From Neobacillus sp. PS2-9 (lineage in GTDB: Bacteria > Bacillota > Bacilli > Bacillales > Cytobacillaceae): 64,000 nucleotides of DNA. Both the position numbers and the translations under genes were made by a program. The stretch is from assembly GCF_030915525.1 (NCBI RefSeq), contig NZ_CP133269.1, positions 4,003,001-4,067,000 on the forward strand, given 5' to 3'. The notes beneath the pieces were generated by a model. The model made no database searches and was not told where the DNA came from. It saw only the letters and a list, made by a program, of their open reading frames with translations. Shown here in pieces: positions 18,494-27,051 of the stretch (positions are counted from its first letter, which is position 1; the number at the start of each line of letters is the position of its first letter).

Positions 18494-19426
18494 TTAATGA
18501 GATATTCTTTTTAGGATCACGGTAGAAAGGCAATCAATAAATTCTTCCTTTGCGTTTGGCATTTCAGGACGATAATAGCTAACACCCAATTCATCCGTCA
18601 CTGCTTTACATTCGATATCATTATCAAAAAGAACTTCCAGATGATCACATACAAATCCAACAGGCGCAAAGACAAATGCTTTATAGTGATGCTGCTGGTA
18701 CAATTCTCTTGTTAAATCTTGTACATCCGGACCAATCCATGGCTCTGGAGTATTTCCTGCACTTTGCCATCCAATAGTATAATTATCAATTCCTGCTTGT
18801 TCTGCCAGTAAATCAGCCGTTTCCATTAACTGCTGAGGGTAAGGATCACCTAATTGTAAGATTTTCTCTGGAAGACTATGCGCCGAAACAATTAGTACCG
18901 CATGCTCTTTTTCCTCTTGAGGCATTTGTTCAAAAACTTGTTTTACTTTGTTAGCCCAATACCCAATAAATTTTGGTTCTTTGTACCAGCTTTCAATACT
19001 AGTTATTTTAAGTCCGCCTAATTTCTCTGCTTCCTCTACTGCTCGTCCATTATAGGATTTTACACTAAACGTTGAAAAATGAGGAGCAAGCACTATACTA
19101 ACTGCCTCTTTAATACCATCTTCGTGCATTTGTTTCACTGCATCTTCGATGAAAGGCTTAATATGCTTTAATCCAAGATACATTTTAAATTCAATGTCAT
19201 CCTGAATGGTATTTAAATGTTCCTCCAACTTCTCTGCCTGGTCTTGCGTTATTTTAGCGAGTGGAGAAATTCCTCCAATAGCTTCATACCGATTTCTAAG
19301 ATCTTCAATCATTTCAGGCGATGGCTTCCGTCCATGACGGATATGCGTATAATATCCTTCTAAGTCATCTAATGTATAAGGGGTACCGTATGCCATTACT
19401 AGCAGACCCATTTTCTTTTTCGCCAT
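18494..19426 (-). CDS. hemH: Coproporphyrin III ferrochelatase (HemH/CpfC)
   Basis: Inserts Fe2+ into the porphyrin ring. The 310-aa length equals B. subtilis HemH. The catalytic His in [10 protein letters not shown] is residue 183 and the Glu in [11 protein letters not shown] is residue 264, the same numbers as in the B. subtilis enzyme. The ATG at 19426 has GAGGTG five bases upstream. It lies between hemE (178 bp upstream) and hemY. Confidence 0.95.
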   Translation of the reverse strand: MAKKKMGLLVMAYGTPYTLDDLEGYYTHIRHGRKPSPEMIEDLRNRYEAIGGISPLAKITQDQAEKLEEHLNTIQDDIEFKMYLGLKHIKPFIEDAVKQMHEDGIKEAVSIVLAPHFSTFSVKSYNGRAVEEAEKLGGLKITSIESWYKEPKFIGYWANKVKQVFEQMPQEEKEHAVLIVSAHSLPEKILQLGDPYPQQLMETADLLAEQAGIDNYTIGWQSAGNTPEPWIGPDVQDLTRELYQQHHYKAFVFAPVGFVCDHLEVLFDNDIECKAVTDELGVSYYRPEMPNAKEEFIDCLSTVILKRISH

Positions 19427-19561
19427 ATTCACACCTCATCTTTAAGTCTGTTTCTCAAGATCCACTTATTTATGGAATAGGCCAGTAATAATCATTGGGC
19501 TATGAAAATTTACCTTGTCATATTAATGGCCCAGTAAAATAGCAACTCATACTATTGTGCC

Positions 19562-19587
19562 AAAAAATTGGACGTCTTACCAATTTT
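19562..19587 (-). terminator. Possible terminator between hemE and hemH
   Basis: An 8-bp stem AAAATTGG/CCAATTTT begins 18 bp beyond the hemE stop and is followed on the minus strand by further T residues. It is AT-rich and may be partial read-through, since hemH has no other obvious promoter. Confidence 0.45.
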
Positions 19588-19604
19588 AACACTCAAAATG
19601 AGTA

Positions 19605-20651
19605 TTAACGACTTAATTTGGATGCTGAATATTCATGAATAAATGAAGCTAGTCTCTTTAATGTTTCTGGATTTACGGATGGGAAAACACCATGTCCTAA
19701 ATTAAAAATATACCCATCCTGTGCCATACCTTGGTCTAGAATAGCTTTTGCTTTTTCCTCAATAACTTCCCAAGGAGCTAACAAAATTGCAGGATCCAGG
19801 TTTCCTTGAACGGTTTTATGAATTCCAAGTTCCCTTGCCTGGCTAATAGGCAATCTCCAATCTAACCCTACTACATCCAACGGTAGTTCATTCCATTCTA
19901 ATGCAAGATGGCTAGCACCAACCCCAAACATAATTAACGGAACATTTTCTTCTTTCAATGACGAAAAGATACGGTTCATGACAGGCTTGATGAAATAACG
20001 GTAATCCTCGACATTTAAGGCTCCAACCCAAGAATCGAAAATTTGGATGGCTTTTGCTCCTGCCTTTATTTGTGATTTTACATATGTAATGATCATATCG
20101 CCCAGCTTATCCATTAGGGCAAACCATGCCTTAGGCTCTGTGTACATGAATGCTTTGGTTTTGTTGTAGTTTTTGGATGGTCCCCCTTCAATCATGTAGC
20201 TTGCTAAGGTAAATGGTGCTCCTGAAAAACCAATTAACGGGACAGACAACTGCTCCTGTGTTAATAATTTAATGGTATCAAGTACATAAGGAACGTCATC
20301 TTCTGGATTGATTTCACCCAATTTTTCAACATCAGATAGTGAGCGGATCGGATTATCAATTACCGGGCCAATGCCACCCTTGATTTCTACTTCCATCCCG
20401 ATTGCTGGCAGTGGAGTCATTATATCTTTATATAGAATGGCTGCATCTACGTTATATTGCTCAACCGGTAACCGTGTGACATACGCACAAAGTTCAGGCT
20501 GGTGTGTGATTTCAAATAAAGAATATTTTTCTTTAATCTCTCTGTACTCAGGTTGTGAACGTCCTGCTTGACGCATATACCATACAGGTACGTAGTCTGT
20601 TTTCTCACCTCTAGCTGCTTTTAAGAATGTTTCATTAATCGGTCTTGTCAT
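19605..20651 (-). CDS. hemE: Uroporphyrinogen decarboxylase HemE
   Basis: Decarboxylates uroporphyrinogen III to coproporphyrinogen III, the entry into the hemEHY branch. The 348-aa protein carries the signature [11 protein letters not shown] near residue 24 (conserved Arg binds substrate carboxylates) and [18 protein letters not shown] in the middle. The C-terminal block is [14 protein letters not shown]. The ATG at 20651 has AGGTGG nine bases upstream; upstream in-frame starts lack one. hmoB is divergent. Confidence 0.95.
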   Translation of the reverse strand: MTRPINETFLKAARGEKTDYVPVWYMRQAGRSQPEYREIKEKYSLFEITHQPELCAYVTRLPVEQYNVDAAILYKDIMTPLPAIGMEVEIKGGIGPVIDNPIRSLSDVEKLGEINPEDDVPYVLDTIKLLTQEQLSVPLIGFSGAPFTLASYMIEGGPSKNYNKTKAFMYTEPKAWFALMDKLGDMIITYVKSQIKAGAKAIQIFDSWVGALNVEDYRYFIKPVMNRIFSSLKEENVPLIMFGVGASHLALEWNELPLDVVGLDWRLPISQARELGIHKTVQGNLDPAILLAPWEVIEEKAKAILDQGMAQDGYIFNLGHGVFPSVNPETLKRLASFIHEYSASKLSR

Positions 20652-20917
20652 TTTTATTATCCACCTTTCAAACACATGTCTGTTTTCCATTTTAATATAG
20701 TTGGCTTAAATTTAAAAACTTTCTTATCATCTTTGAAATGATTGTTATATTTAGACTGTCTTCACTATATCTATTAATCCTATTTGTGTATAGATAACAC
20801 TAATAACTGTCAAAAAAAAGTCGTTTTTAGGTTCCTAGAATTGTTAAAATTTAAAGGAGAATACTGACTTAAGCTGGGTATACACTAATAAATGGATACA
20901 TAAGGAGGAGAAAACAT

Positions 20918-21409
20918 ATGAATGCCTATATTACCTTAGGAACATTGGATTTTTTAAAAAAGATTGAAGGAAAATACCCTAATGATTTAATGGTAACAAT
21001 GATCAACGAAAACAATGCCTTATTATTTCATGAGACGGCTGGCGAAACTGTTTTTAATGAGCCTCGAAAATTTGAAGAGTTACTTTCTATTGGCGAGATG
21101 AAAAAAGAAGGTTTTGTTGTTTTAAACAACGTACCAGTCACAGATGAAGGAAAGTCAGTATTTGAGCATCAAGTAAAAAATCAAATGAACGCTGTTAAAA
21201 GTCAACAAGGATTCTTAGCTTTACGAGTACTTCGTCCCCTAACATCTAGTCAGTATGTAATCATGACTGTATGGAAAGATGAAGCCTCCTACCAAGCATG
21301 GAAATCTTCTCAGACTTTTTTTGATGTTAGTAAACTGACAGGAATGGATTCTCAGGCAAAGATTTTTTCGAGCGCCCCTTATGTTAGCAAATATATGATT
21401 ACGGAATGA
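20918..21409 (+). CDS. hmoB: Haem-degrading monooxygenase HmoB
   Basis: Oxidatively opens haem to release iron. The 163-aa protein has an N-terminal lobe (residues 1-65) and a C-terminal antibiotic-biosynthesis-monooxygenase (ABM) domain (about residues 66-160, with VFEHQVKNQMNAVKSQQGFL and VIMTVWKDEASYQAWK). Length and position beside hemEHY match B. subtilis HmoB (yhgC). A very strong AAGGAGGAG precedes the ATG. pbpF, which in B. subtilis sits between hmoB and hemE, is absent. Confidence 0.9.
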   Translation: MNAYITLGTLDFLKKIEGKYPNDLMVTMINENNALLFHETAGETVFNEPRKFEELLSIGEMKKEGFVVLNNVPVTDEGKSVFEHQVKNQMNAVKSQQGFLALRVLRPLTSSQYVIMTVWKDEASYQAWKSSQTFFDVSKLTGMDSQAKIFSSAPYVSKYMITE

Positions 21410-21497
21410 ATTTAGATGTAGTTAGACTTAATTTACAGTGGAAATTAAATTAAGTGTAGAATCTCAGCACAAATTAAAAAAGCAATATGTTTCACTT

Positions 21498-21536
21498 AGA
21501 GAGTAGCCTGGAATTTTTCAGGGCTATTCTCTTTTT
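21498..21536 (+). terminator. Terminator of hmoB
   Basis: A stem of about 12 bp (AGAGAGTAGCCTG pairing with CAGGGCTATTCTCT, one bulge and one G-U) followed by CTTTTTG. Confidence 0.75.
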
Positions 21537-21610
21537 GTGTTTTAGAGAGCTTAGCATCCTGATCGAATGAGCTAGATATTTTGGCGCCTTCACGGTTTTT
21601 CCTCCTTCAC

Positions 21611-22250
21611 CTGTCCGAATGAGCCAGGTATTTGGACACCATTACTTCTCTTCTTGCTCGACCTGTCCGAATGGGGCAGGTATTCGGACACCATCACTCC
21701 TTTTCCTCCTCTCCCTGTCCAAATGAGGCAGGCATTCGGACACCATCACTCCTTTTCCTCCTCGTCCTGTCCGAATGGGGCAGGCATTCGGACACCATCA
21801 CTCCTTTTCCTCCTCTCCCTGTCCGAATGAACCAGGCATTCGGACATCATCACTATTTTTCCTCCCGCCCTGTCCAAATGGGGCAGGCATTCGGACACCA
21901 TCACTCCTTTTCCTCCTCTCCCTGTCCGAATGAACCAGGCATTCGGACATCATCACTCTTTTCCTCCCAGCCCTGTCCAAATGGAGCAGGCATTCGGACA
22001 CCATCACTCCTTTTCCTTCTCCCCTGTCCGAATGAACCTGGTATTCGGACACCATCACTCCTTTTCCTTCTCTCCCTGTCCGAATGAACTGGTATTCGGA
22101 CACCATCACGTCTTTTTTTCCTCGCCCTGTCCGAATGAACCAGGTATTCAGAAACGATTACGCCCACTCCTTCTCCCCCTGTCCGAATGAGCTAGGCATT
22201 CGGACACGACCTTGCCTATTCTTACCCGACATGTCTGAATAAGCCAATTA
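21611..22250. repeat. 52-bp tandem array 1 (about 12-13 units, hairpin units)
   Basis: Units start at about 21611, 21663, 21715, 21767, 21819, 21870, 21922, 21973, 22024, 22075, 22127, 22179 and a decayed one at 22231; a decayed unit also precedes at about 21558. Each contains the inverted repeat TGTCCGAATG/CATTCGGACA around a 7-base centre (consensus AACCAGG or GGGGCAGG-like), then a pyrimidine-rich linker ACCATCACTCCTTTTCCTCC. Several arms carry paired or single changes. The array fills the hmoB-yhfA gap. Open frames run through it only because the unit lacks stops; they are not genes. Confidence 0.92.
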
Positions 22251-22402
22251 ATTCAAAATTCCCGGCTAACCCTCTCCTAATGAGCCTCCACACTAGAAAA
22301 ATCTACAAAAAGGGCAACCCATCCCCTAGATTCAAGCCTTAAATATAATAATATTTTCCCTTCTCTTTCACCACTTTTGGCTATTTTCATATTCTGTATT
22401 AC

Positions 22403-22430
22403 ATCCAACAGGGCTATAGCCCTGTTGGAT
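22403..22430. promoter_or_regulatory. Perfect 28-bp palindrome before yhfA
   Basis: The half-site ATCCAACAGGGCTA is followed directly by its exact reverse complement, ending 21 bp before the yhfA start and just upstream of its Shine-Dalgarno. No T-run follows, so it is not a terminator; an operator or RNA hairpin controlling yhfA is more likely. Confidence 0.6.
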
Positions 22431-22451
22431 ATAAGAAAGGAGGGAGTTTAA

Positions 22452-23849
22452 ATGATCGTCGAACTTACGGCTCTTCATTGGATATATGTGACTTTTATTG
22501 TTCTTATTATTGGATTTATGATAATGAGAAGGGACACGACCATCATTTGTATTGCGGGGATATTCTTAATTGCCTTAGTTGCCACAGGCAGTTTAAGTCA
22601 TTCAGTGAGTAGTATATTCAACAGTTTTAGTTATGCCATAACTGAATTATTGTCTACGATACTCGTCATTTCTATTATTGTTGCCATGAGCCATACATTA
22701 ACTGCCACTGGCATTAATGATGTCATGATCTCACCCTTTACAAAATTAATTCGTAACCCTACCCTTGCCTATTGGACGATTGGTATTTTAATGATGGTGA
22801 TTTCCTGGTTCTTTTGGCCTTCTCCTGCAGTTGCCCTTCTAGGTGCGGTACTTTTACCAGTAGCAATTAGAGCAGGTTTGCCGGCACTAGGCGTCGCCAT
22901 GGCAATGAATCTATTTGGTCACGGGATTGCATTATCTGGGGACTTTGTCATTCAAGCTGCTCCAAAGCTAACGGCAGATGCTGCTGGACTTCCGATACAG
23001 GACGTCATTAATGCCAGCATTCCCTTAGTATTTATAATGGGGCTGGTTACAACCGTTACCGCTTTCTATTTTTTAAGAAGAGATATGAAACGTGGGGTTC
23101 TTCAAGTCAATTCATCTGTCTTATCGGATTCATCAGATGAATCCCCTCAGCATAACACCCTCTTATCTTTAGGACAAAAACGTTTCTTTGCCATTTTGGT
23201 ACCATTGTTATTTGCTGCAGACGTCGCTGCCATGACGATTCTAGATTTGACCGGCGGTGATGCTACAGCCTTAATCGGTGGAACCTCTATTCTTATTCTT
23301 CTATTAATTACCTTAACCAGTCATAAAAATAAAGGCCTAGAGCAAACCACCCAGTATTTGATTGAAGGGTTCCAATTTGGATTTAAGGTCTTTGGTCCAG
23401 TTATTCCTATTGCTGCCTTCTTCTATTTAGGTGACAGTGGATTCACAAAAATCATTGGAGAATATTTACCAAAAGCATCTCATGGTATCGTTAATGACTT
23501 AGGTGTAGCACTTGCTAGCATTGTTCCTTTAAGCAAAGCAGTTGGTGCCGTCACATTAACGACTGTGGGGGCAATCACAGGATTGGATGGTTCAGGTTTT
23601 TCAGGAATCTCCCTTGCTGGTTCTATTGCTGCCCTTTTCGCAACAGCAATTGGAAAAGGCGCTGCTACCCTTACTGCTCTAGGACAAATATCAGCTATTT
23701 GGGTCGGTGGTGGAGTTCTCGTACCATGGGCGTTAATTCCAGCTGCTGCAATATGTAAGGTGGACCCTTTTGAACTAGCAAGACGGAACCTAGTCCCAGT
23801 AATTATCGGGCTAGTCGTAACAACCATAGCGGCTATGTTTTTAATATAG
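22452..23849 (+). CDS. yhfA: Polytopic permease, YhfA-like (IT-superfamily type)
   Basis: A 465-aa membrane protein with about 11-12 hydrophobic segments and no large soluble domain. The length and neighbour yhaA match B. subtilis YhfA (463 aa), a predicted permease of unknown substrate. The re-entrant-like glycine-rich segments (VAMAMNLFGHGIALSGDFVI; IGKGAATLTALGQISAIWVGG) resemble GntP/CitMHS-type ion-coupled organic-acid carriers; this is inference. A strong AAGGAGGG precedes the ATG, and a perfect palindrome lies just upstream of it. The stop codon TAG takes its final G from the end of MITE copy A, so the C-terminus may be slightly altered from the ancestral form. Confidence 0.8.
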   Translation: MIVELTALHWIYVTFIVLIIGFMIMRRDTTIICIAGIFLIALVATGSLSHSVSSIFNSFSYAITELLSTILVISIIVAMSHTLTATGINDVMISPFTKLIRNPTLAYWTIGILMMVISWFFWPSPAVALLGAVLLPVAIRAGLPALGVAMAMNLFGHGIALSGDFVIQAAPKLTADAAGLPIQDVINASIPLVFIMGLVTTVTAFYFLRRDMKRGVLQVNSSVLSDSSDESPQHNTLLSLGQKRFFAILVPLLFAADVAAMTILDLTGGDATALIGGTSILILLLITLTSHKNKGLEQTTQYLIEGFQFGFKVFGPVIPIAAFFYLGDSGFTKIIGEYLPKASHGIVNDLGVALASIVPLSKAVGAVTLTTVGAITGLDGSGFSGISLAGSIAALFATAIGKGAATLTALGQISAIWVGGGVLVPWALIPAAAICKVDPFELARRNLVPVIIGLVVTTIAAMFLI

Positions 23850-24029
23850 GCTATGTTAAAGCATTATGTTGATGTTACACACCTGTTGATTGGAGTGGAA
23901 GGCGCGAAGACTCCTGCGGGAGTAGCGGTCACGGGAGACCCCGCAGGAGTGAGCGACGAGGAGGCTCCCGGAACGCCCCGCGGAAAGCGAAGCGCCTGGA
24001 ACGGAAATCAACAGACAATTTTAATATGG
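23849..24029 (+). mobile_element. MITE copy A (divergent)
   Basis: The left end GGCTATGTTAAAG starts at 23849 and is shared with copies B-E; the core runs from CTGTTGATTGGAG (23883) to GGAAATCAACAG (24014). The core differs from the other copies (for example GCGGTCACGGGAGACCCC). The right end (TTTTAATATGG) is decayed and no clear target duplication remains. The first base of the element completes the yhfA stop codon. Confidence 0.75.
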
Positions 24030-24045
24030 AATATAAAATCAGAAG

Positions 24046-24068
24046 AGAGGCTGAATTCAGCCTCTTTT
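24046..24068. terminator. Bidirectional terminator between yhfA/MITE A and the PAP2 gene
   Basis: A perfect palindrome, AGAGGCTGAATTCAGCCTCT, followed on the plus strand by TTTCC; it lies just beyond the stop of the PAP2 gene on the minus strand. Confidence 0.7.
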
Positions 24069-24069
24069 C

Positions 24070-24708
24070 CTAATTAATCTTCTTCTTTTTAAGATAATTA
24101 TAGAGAACGATCGAAAGGGATACCCATATATATCCTAATGCATAGCCCCCAAGAACATCTGATGGATAATGTACGTGTAGGATAATCCGGCTTGCTCCAA
24201 TTAAGAGCAGTAAAATAGCAGCACATGCTCCAATAATGATCTTTGCCTTTTTTGAAACAGCTGACTCAATCAATAAGTAAGCAATTAAAAAATACACAGT
24301 CATCCCAACCATGGCATGCCCACTTGGGAAGCTATAGCTTTTCACATCAACAAGATGTTCAAGATCAGGCCTTGGTCGAGCAAAGTAATCCTTGAGGAGC
24401 TTACTAATTTCATTACCCAATGCTATAGATAAAGCAAAAACAGCCGCCCCGAGATAATTTCTTTTTTTAACCAATAACCAAATTAACATTAATATGGCGA
24501 CAACCCCAATTCCCTTTTTATCCCCCATTTCGGTTAGTTGAATAAAAAATGGAATGACAGAATTTGGTACATGTGAAAATAATCCTGCAATTTTATCATC
24601 CATCCAGAAAATACTGTGTGTGGCCACTTTAATGGTTGTAAATAGTGCGAATATAATGACCATACCCATAAAAATAAAAGAGTAATTTACTTTGCTTTTT
24701 GCTTCCAT
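24070..24708 (-). CDS. PAP2-superfamily membrane phosphatase
   Basis: A 212-aa protein with five or six membrane segments and all three acid-phosphatase motifs: KDYFARPRP (Lys106, Arg113), FPSGH (Ser129-His131) and SRIILHVHYPSD (Arg174, His180, Asp184). Such enzymes dephosphorylate lipid phosphates such as undecaprenyl pyrophosphate or phosphatidylglycerophosphate; the substrate here is not readable. The ATG follows AAAGGA. MITE copy B sits with its target duplication only four bases upstream of this Shine-Dalgarno, so the native promoter is displaced or lies in the element. Confidence 0.87.
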   Translation of the reverse strand: MEAKSKVNYSFIFMGMVIIFALFTTIKVATHSIFWMDDKIAGLFSHVPNSVIPFFIQLTEMGDKKGIGVVAILMLIWLLVKKRNYLGAAVFALSIALGNEISKLLKDYFARPRPDLEHLVDVKSYSFPSGHAMVGMTVYFLIAYLLIESAVSKKAKIIIGACAAILLLLIGASRIILHVHYPSDVLGGYALGYIWVSLSIVLYNYLKKKKIN

Positions 24709-24734
24709 TCCCCAATTCCTTTCACTTTCTTTTT

Positions 24735-24915
24735 GGTTGTGTTAAAGAACATTATAGATTTTAAACCCTGTTGATTGGAGCGGAAGGCGCGAAGACTCCT
24801 GTGGGAGTACGGTTCAGGGGAGACCCCGCAGGCGCAAGCGCCGAGGAGGCTCGCCGAAACGCCCACGAACCGCTCGCGCCTGGAGCGGAAATCAACAGAC
24901 AATTTAAACAGAGCC
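24735..24915 (+). mobile_element. MITE copy B with perfect 8-bp target duplication
   Basis: Ends GGTTGTGTTAAAG and TTTAAACAGAGCC are bordered by TTCTTTTT at 24727-24734 and again at 24916-24923. Length 181 bp. The core contains hairpins ACTCC-TGTG-GGAGT, GGGG-AGA-CCCC and GGCGC-AA-GCGCC. No transposase frame. It fills most of the gap between the PAP2 gene and yhaA; the rest of that gap (24924-25038) is AT-rich without a clear promoter. Confidence 0.9.
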
Positions 24916-25038
24916 TTCTTTTTAAAATCCTTTAAAAGTATAAAGAAAATAAACTTAAAAATCTATATAATAGTGAAAAAGTGTTAAAATAGTTTGAAAA
25001 TACATTCTTTTTCAACTAATAAAATGGGGGGATTACCT

Positions 25039-26211
25039 ATGTTAAACCAGCTTTTTGCAAAATTAGAAGGATACTACGATGAGATGGTCTCCATCCGTCG
25101 ATACATGCACCAGCATCCTGAGTTATCATTTCAGGAATATGAAACAGCCAAGTTCATTTATTCTTATTATAAAAAGTTAGATATTGAAGTTAAGGGTAAT
25201 GTTGGTGGAAATGGAGTCGTTGCGATAATTCATGGGAAACTGCCAGGAAAAACAGTTGCACTACGGGCAGACTTTGACGCACTTCCCATTCAAGATGAAA
25301 AGGATGTACCCTACAAGTCATTAGTACCAGGGATCATGCATGCCTGCGGCCATGATGGACATACAGCTACTCTTCTTGTCCTTGCGAAAGCATTAAACGA
25401 ATGTAAAGAAGAACTTAAAGGAACCTATGTTTTTATCCATCAACATGCCGAGGAATATGCACCTGGTGGAGCAGCTTCCATGATTGAAGATGGTTGTTTA
25501 GACGGTGTTGATGTCATATTTGGTACTCATTTATGGGCAAGCGAACCCACAGGTACAATCCAATACAGAACGGGACCCATAATGGCAGCTGCAGATCGTT
25601 TTGAAATTGAAATCCAAGGTCAAGGCGGCCATGGCGCACAGCCCCATAAAACAAAAGACGCTATTGTCACGGCATCCCAGCTAGTTCTCAATTTACAACA
25701 AATTGTCAGCCGAAAGGTAAACCCTGTAGAAGCGGCGGTAGTGACGGTTGCCTCATTTACAGCCCAAAATGCATTTAATGTTATTGCAGATAAGGCAAAA
25801 CTAGTTGGTACTGTACGTACTTTTAATGAAGAAATAAGAGGATTTATCGAAAAAGAAATGGAGCGAATCATCCATGGCACGTGCTATACATCTGACTGCA
25901 CGTATAAGTATACCTTTGTAAGAGGCTATCCCGCTGTAGTAAATCATGCTAATGAAACAGAGTTTCTCATTTCATGCGCCAAAGAAGTACCTGAGGTAAA
26001 AACAATTGAAGAAACCGAGCCACAAATGGGCGGCGAAGATTTCGCCTATTACTTACAAAAAGTACCTGGCACATTCTTCTACACAGGGGCTAAGCCAATG
26101 GGTGAAAATACAACCTTTCCACACCACCATCCTAAATTTGACATTGATGAAAACGCCATGTTGATTGCAGCCAAAACCCTTGGTACTGCAGCACTGAAAG
26201 TTCATGAGTAA
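25039..26211 (+). CDS. yhaA: M20-family amidohydrolase, YhaA-like
   Basis: A 390-aa zinc aminoacylase/amidohydrolase that hydrolyses N-acyl amino-acid or peptide-like amides in the cytoplasm. Metal-site blocks are visible: HACGHDGHTATLL (about residue 100), HQHAEEYAPGGAASMI (about 134) and GGEDFAYYL near the C-terminus, with the dimerisation lid domain between. The ATG at 25039 has GGGGGGA upstream; an earlier in-frame ATG lacks a Shine-Dalgarno. Neighbours yhfA and ecsC match B. subtilis yhaA. The physiological substrate is unknown. Confidence 0.88.
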   Translation: MLNQLFAKLEGYYDEMVSIRRYMHQHPELSFQEYETAKFIYSYYKKLDIEVKGNVGGNGVVAIIHGKLPGKTVALRADFDALPIQDEKDVPYKSLVPGIMHACGHDGHTATLLVLAKALNECKEELKGTYVFIHQHAEEYAPGGAASMIEDGCLDGVDVIFGTHLWASEPTGTIQYRTGPIMAAADRFEIEIQGQGGHGAQPHKTKDAIVTASQLVLNLQQIVSRKVNPVEAAVVTVASFTAQNAFNVIADKAKLVGTVRTFNEEIRGFIEKEMERIIHGTCYTSDCTYKYTFVRGYPAVVNHANETEFLISCAKEVPEVKTIEETEPQMGGEDFAYYLQKVPGTFFYTGAKPMGENTTFPHHHPKFDIDENAMLIAAKTLGTAALKVHE

Positions 26212-26212
26212 G

Positions 26213-26250
26213 AAAAAGCCCCTGAATTTCTCATCATTCAGGGGCTTTTT
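26213..26250. terminator. Bidirectional terminator between yhaA and ecsC
   Basis: A perfect 15-bp stem (AAAAAGCCCCTGAAT and its complement, 8-nt loop) gives T-runs on both strands and overlaps the last codons of ecsC. Confidence 0.9.
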
Positions 26251-26953
26251 GTAATAATCTCAACCGATAGGCGTTCATTGCTGTTTCTCCAAGGTGTTTC
26301 AGTAAATTATTATTCGCATAGGCTCCTACAAAAGCACCAATCCCTGGTACCAGCTGCAGCATCTTGGCAAGGTCAATATAATCACGATACTCCTGTTGAA
26401 ATTTCCGCCAATCCATTTCAACTAACACTTGTTTCCTTTCTTCCCAGTTCTCAATCTCATAAAGCGTGCTTCTTCGAATATCATCACTTGAAAAGGCCAA
26501 TTGAAAAATATGCAATATGAAAAGTCTTTCCTCATATTGATTTGTATTAAATCCATAAACTTCAGCCGCTTCAAAAAGAAATTTCATCTTAATCGTAAGG
26601 AGAAGTGGAAAATCAGCAAGTCCGAGTAATATCCCTCCAGCACCGGTTCCGGCACCCTCAACAATGGCAGTTTTTTGGTATGTGGCTATTTTTTTTCGCA
26701 CCATTTCATCTCTCTCAGAAAGGGTTAAGCCCTTTGCTTGATCTTTTTTTGTTGTAAGTTTTGAGCCAAATAAAGTTGCTTTTACCATCCCTTTAATACT
26801 TTCAGTCATGACCTCATGGACCTTATCTGGAATCCATTCATTAATTTTCACTTGAGCTTTCTTAGAAATTCGATTCATCATCCCAGAACGTCTGGATAAT
26901 TTCCGTTTCCATTCTTCGACTTCATCATAAACTTTTAATTCATATTCATTCAT
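26234..26953 (-). CDS. ecsC: EcsC family protein
   Basis: A 239-aa protein (236 in B. subtilis) linked to the EcsAB transporter. It is mostly helical, with a glycine-rich hydrophobic stretch VEGAGTGAGGILLGLADFPL and LVPGIGAFVGAYANNN that may associate with the membrane. No catalytic motif is known. I chose ATG 26953 because GGAG lies eight bases upstream. A terminator-like hairpin separates it from ecsB, so it may be transcribed apart from ecsAB. Confidence 0.87.
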   Translation of the reverse strand: MNEYELKVYDEVEEWKRKLSRRSGMMNRISKKAQVKINEWIPDKVHEVMTESIKGMVKATLFGSKLTTKKDQAKGLTLSERDEMVRKKIATYQKTAIVEGAGTGAGGILLGLADFPLLLTIKMKFLFEAAEVYGFNTNQYEERLFILHIFQLAFSSDDIRRSTLYEIENWEERKQVLVEMDWRKFQQEYRDYIDLAKMLQLVPGIGAFVGAYANNNLLKHLGETAMNAYRLRLLQKAPE

Positions 26954-27015
26954 TAGCCTCACTCCTTCCATAAACATTTTATGCTTACCTACGATAAAAC
27001 CCAGCCAATGGTTTC

Positions 27016-27048
27016 AAAAAAATCCCCTTCATCAGCAAAGGGGATTTT
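27016..27048 (-). terminator. Terminator of ecsAB
   Basis: Stem AAATCCCCTT/AAGGGGATTT, followed on the minus strand by TTTTTTTGAAA, just beyond the ecsB stop. Confidence 0.85.
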
Positions 27049-27051
27049 AAT

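Noticed and set aside
21632..22190. Long open frames on both strands through array 1, rich in FGHHHSF-like repeats
   Set aside because: They exist because the 52-bp unit lacks stop codons and shifts frame slowly; no Shine-Dalgarno, and several overlapping frames are equally open.
21611..22250. A CRISPR array
   Set aside because: The whole 52-bp unit repeats, including the linker; there are no unique spacers and no cas genes. The same holds for the arrays at 42.6 and 45.9 kb.
24735..24915. Structured RNA gene or riboswitch in the MITE core
   Set aside because: The hairpin-rich core looks like an RNA, but terminal inverted repeats and target duplications show a transposable element first; an RNA role is not excluded.
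24775..24987. Small proteins inside MITE copies (ERKARRLLWEYGSGETP type)
   Set aside because: The same peptide appears wherever the MITE does (also at 31286, 50040 and 60246) and the frame follows the repeat; there is no ribosome-binding site.
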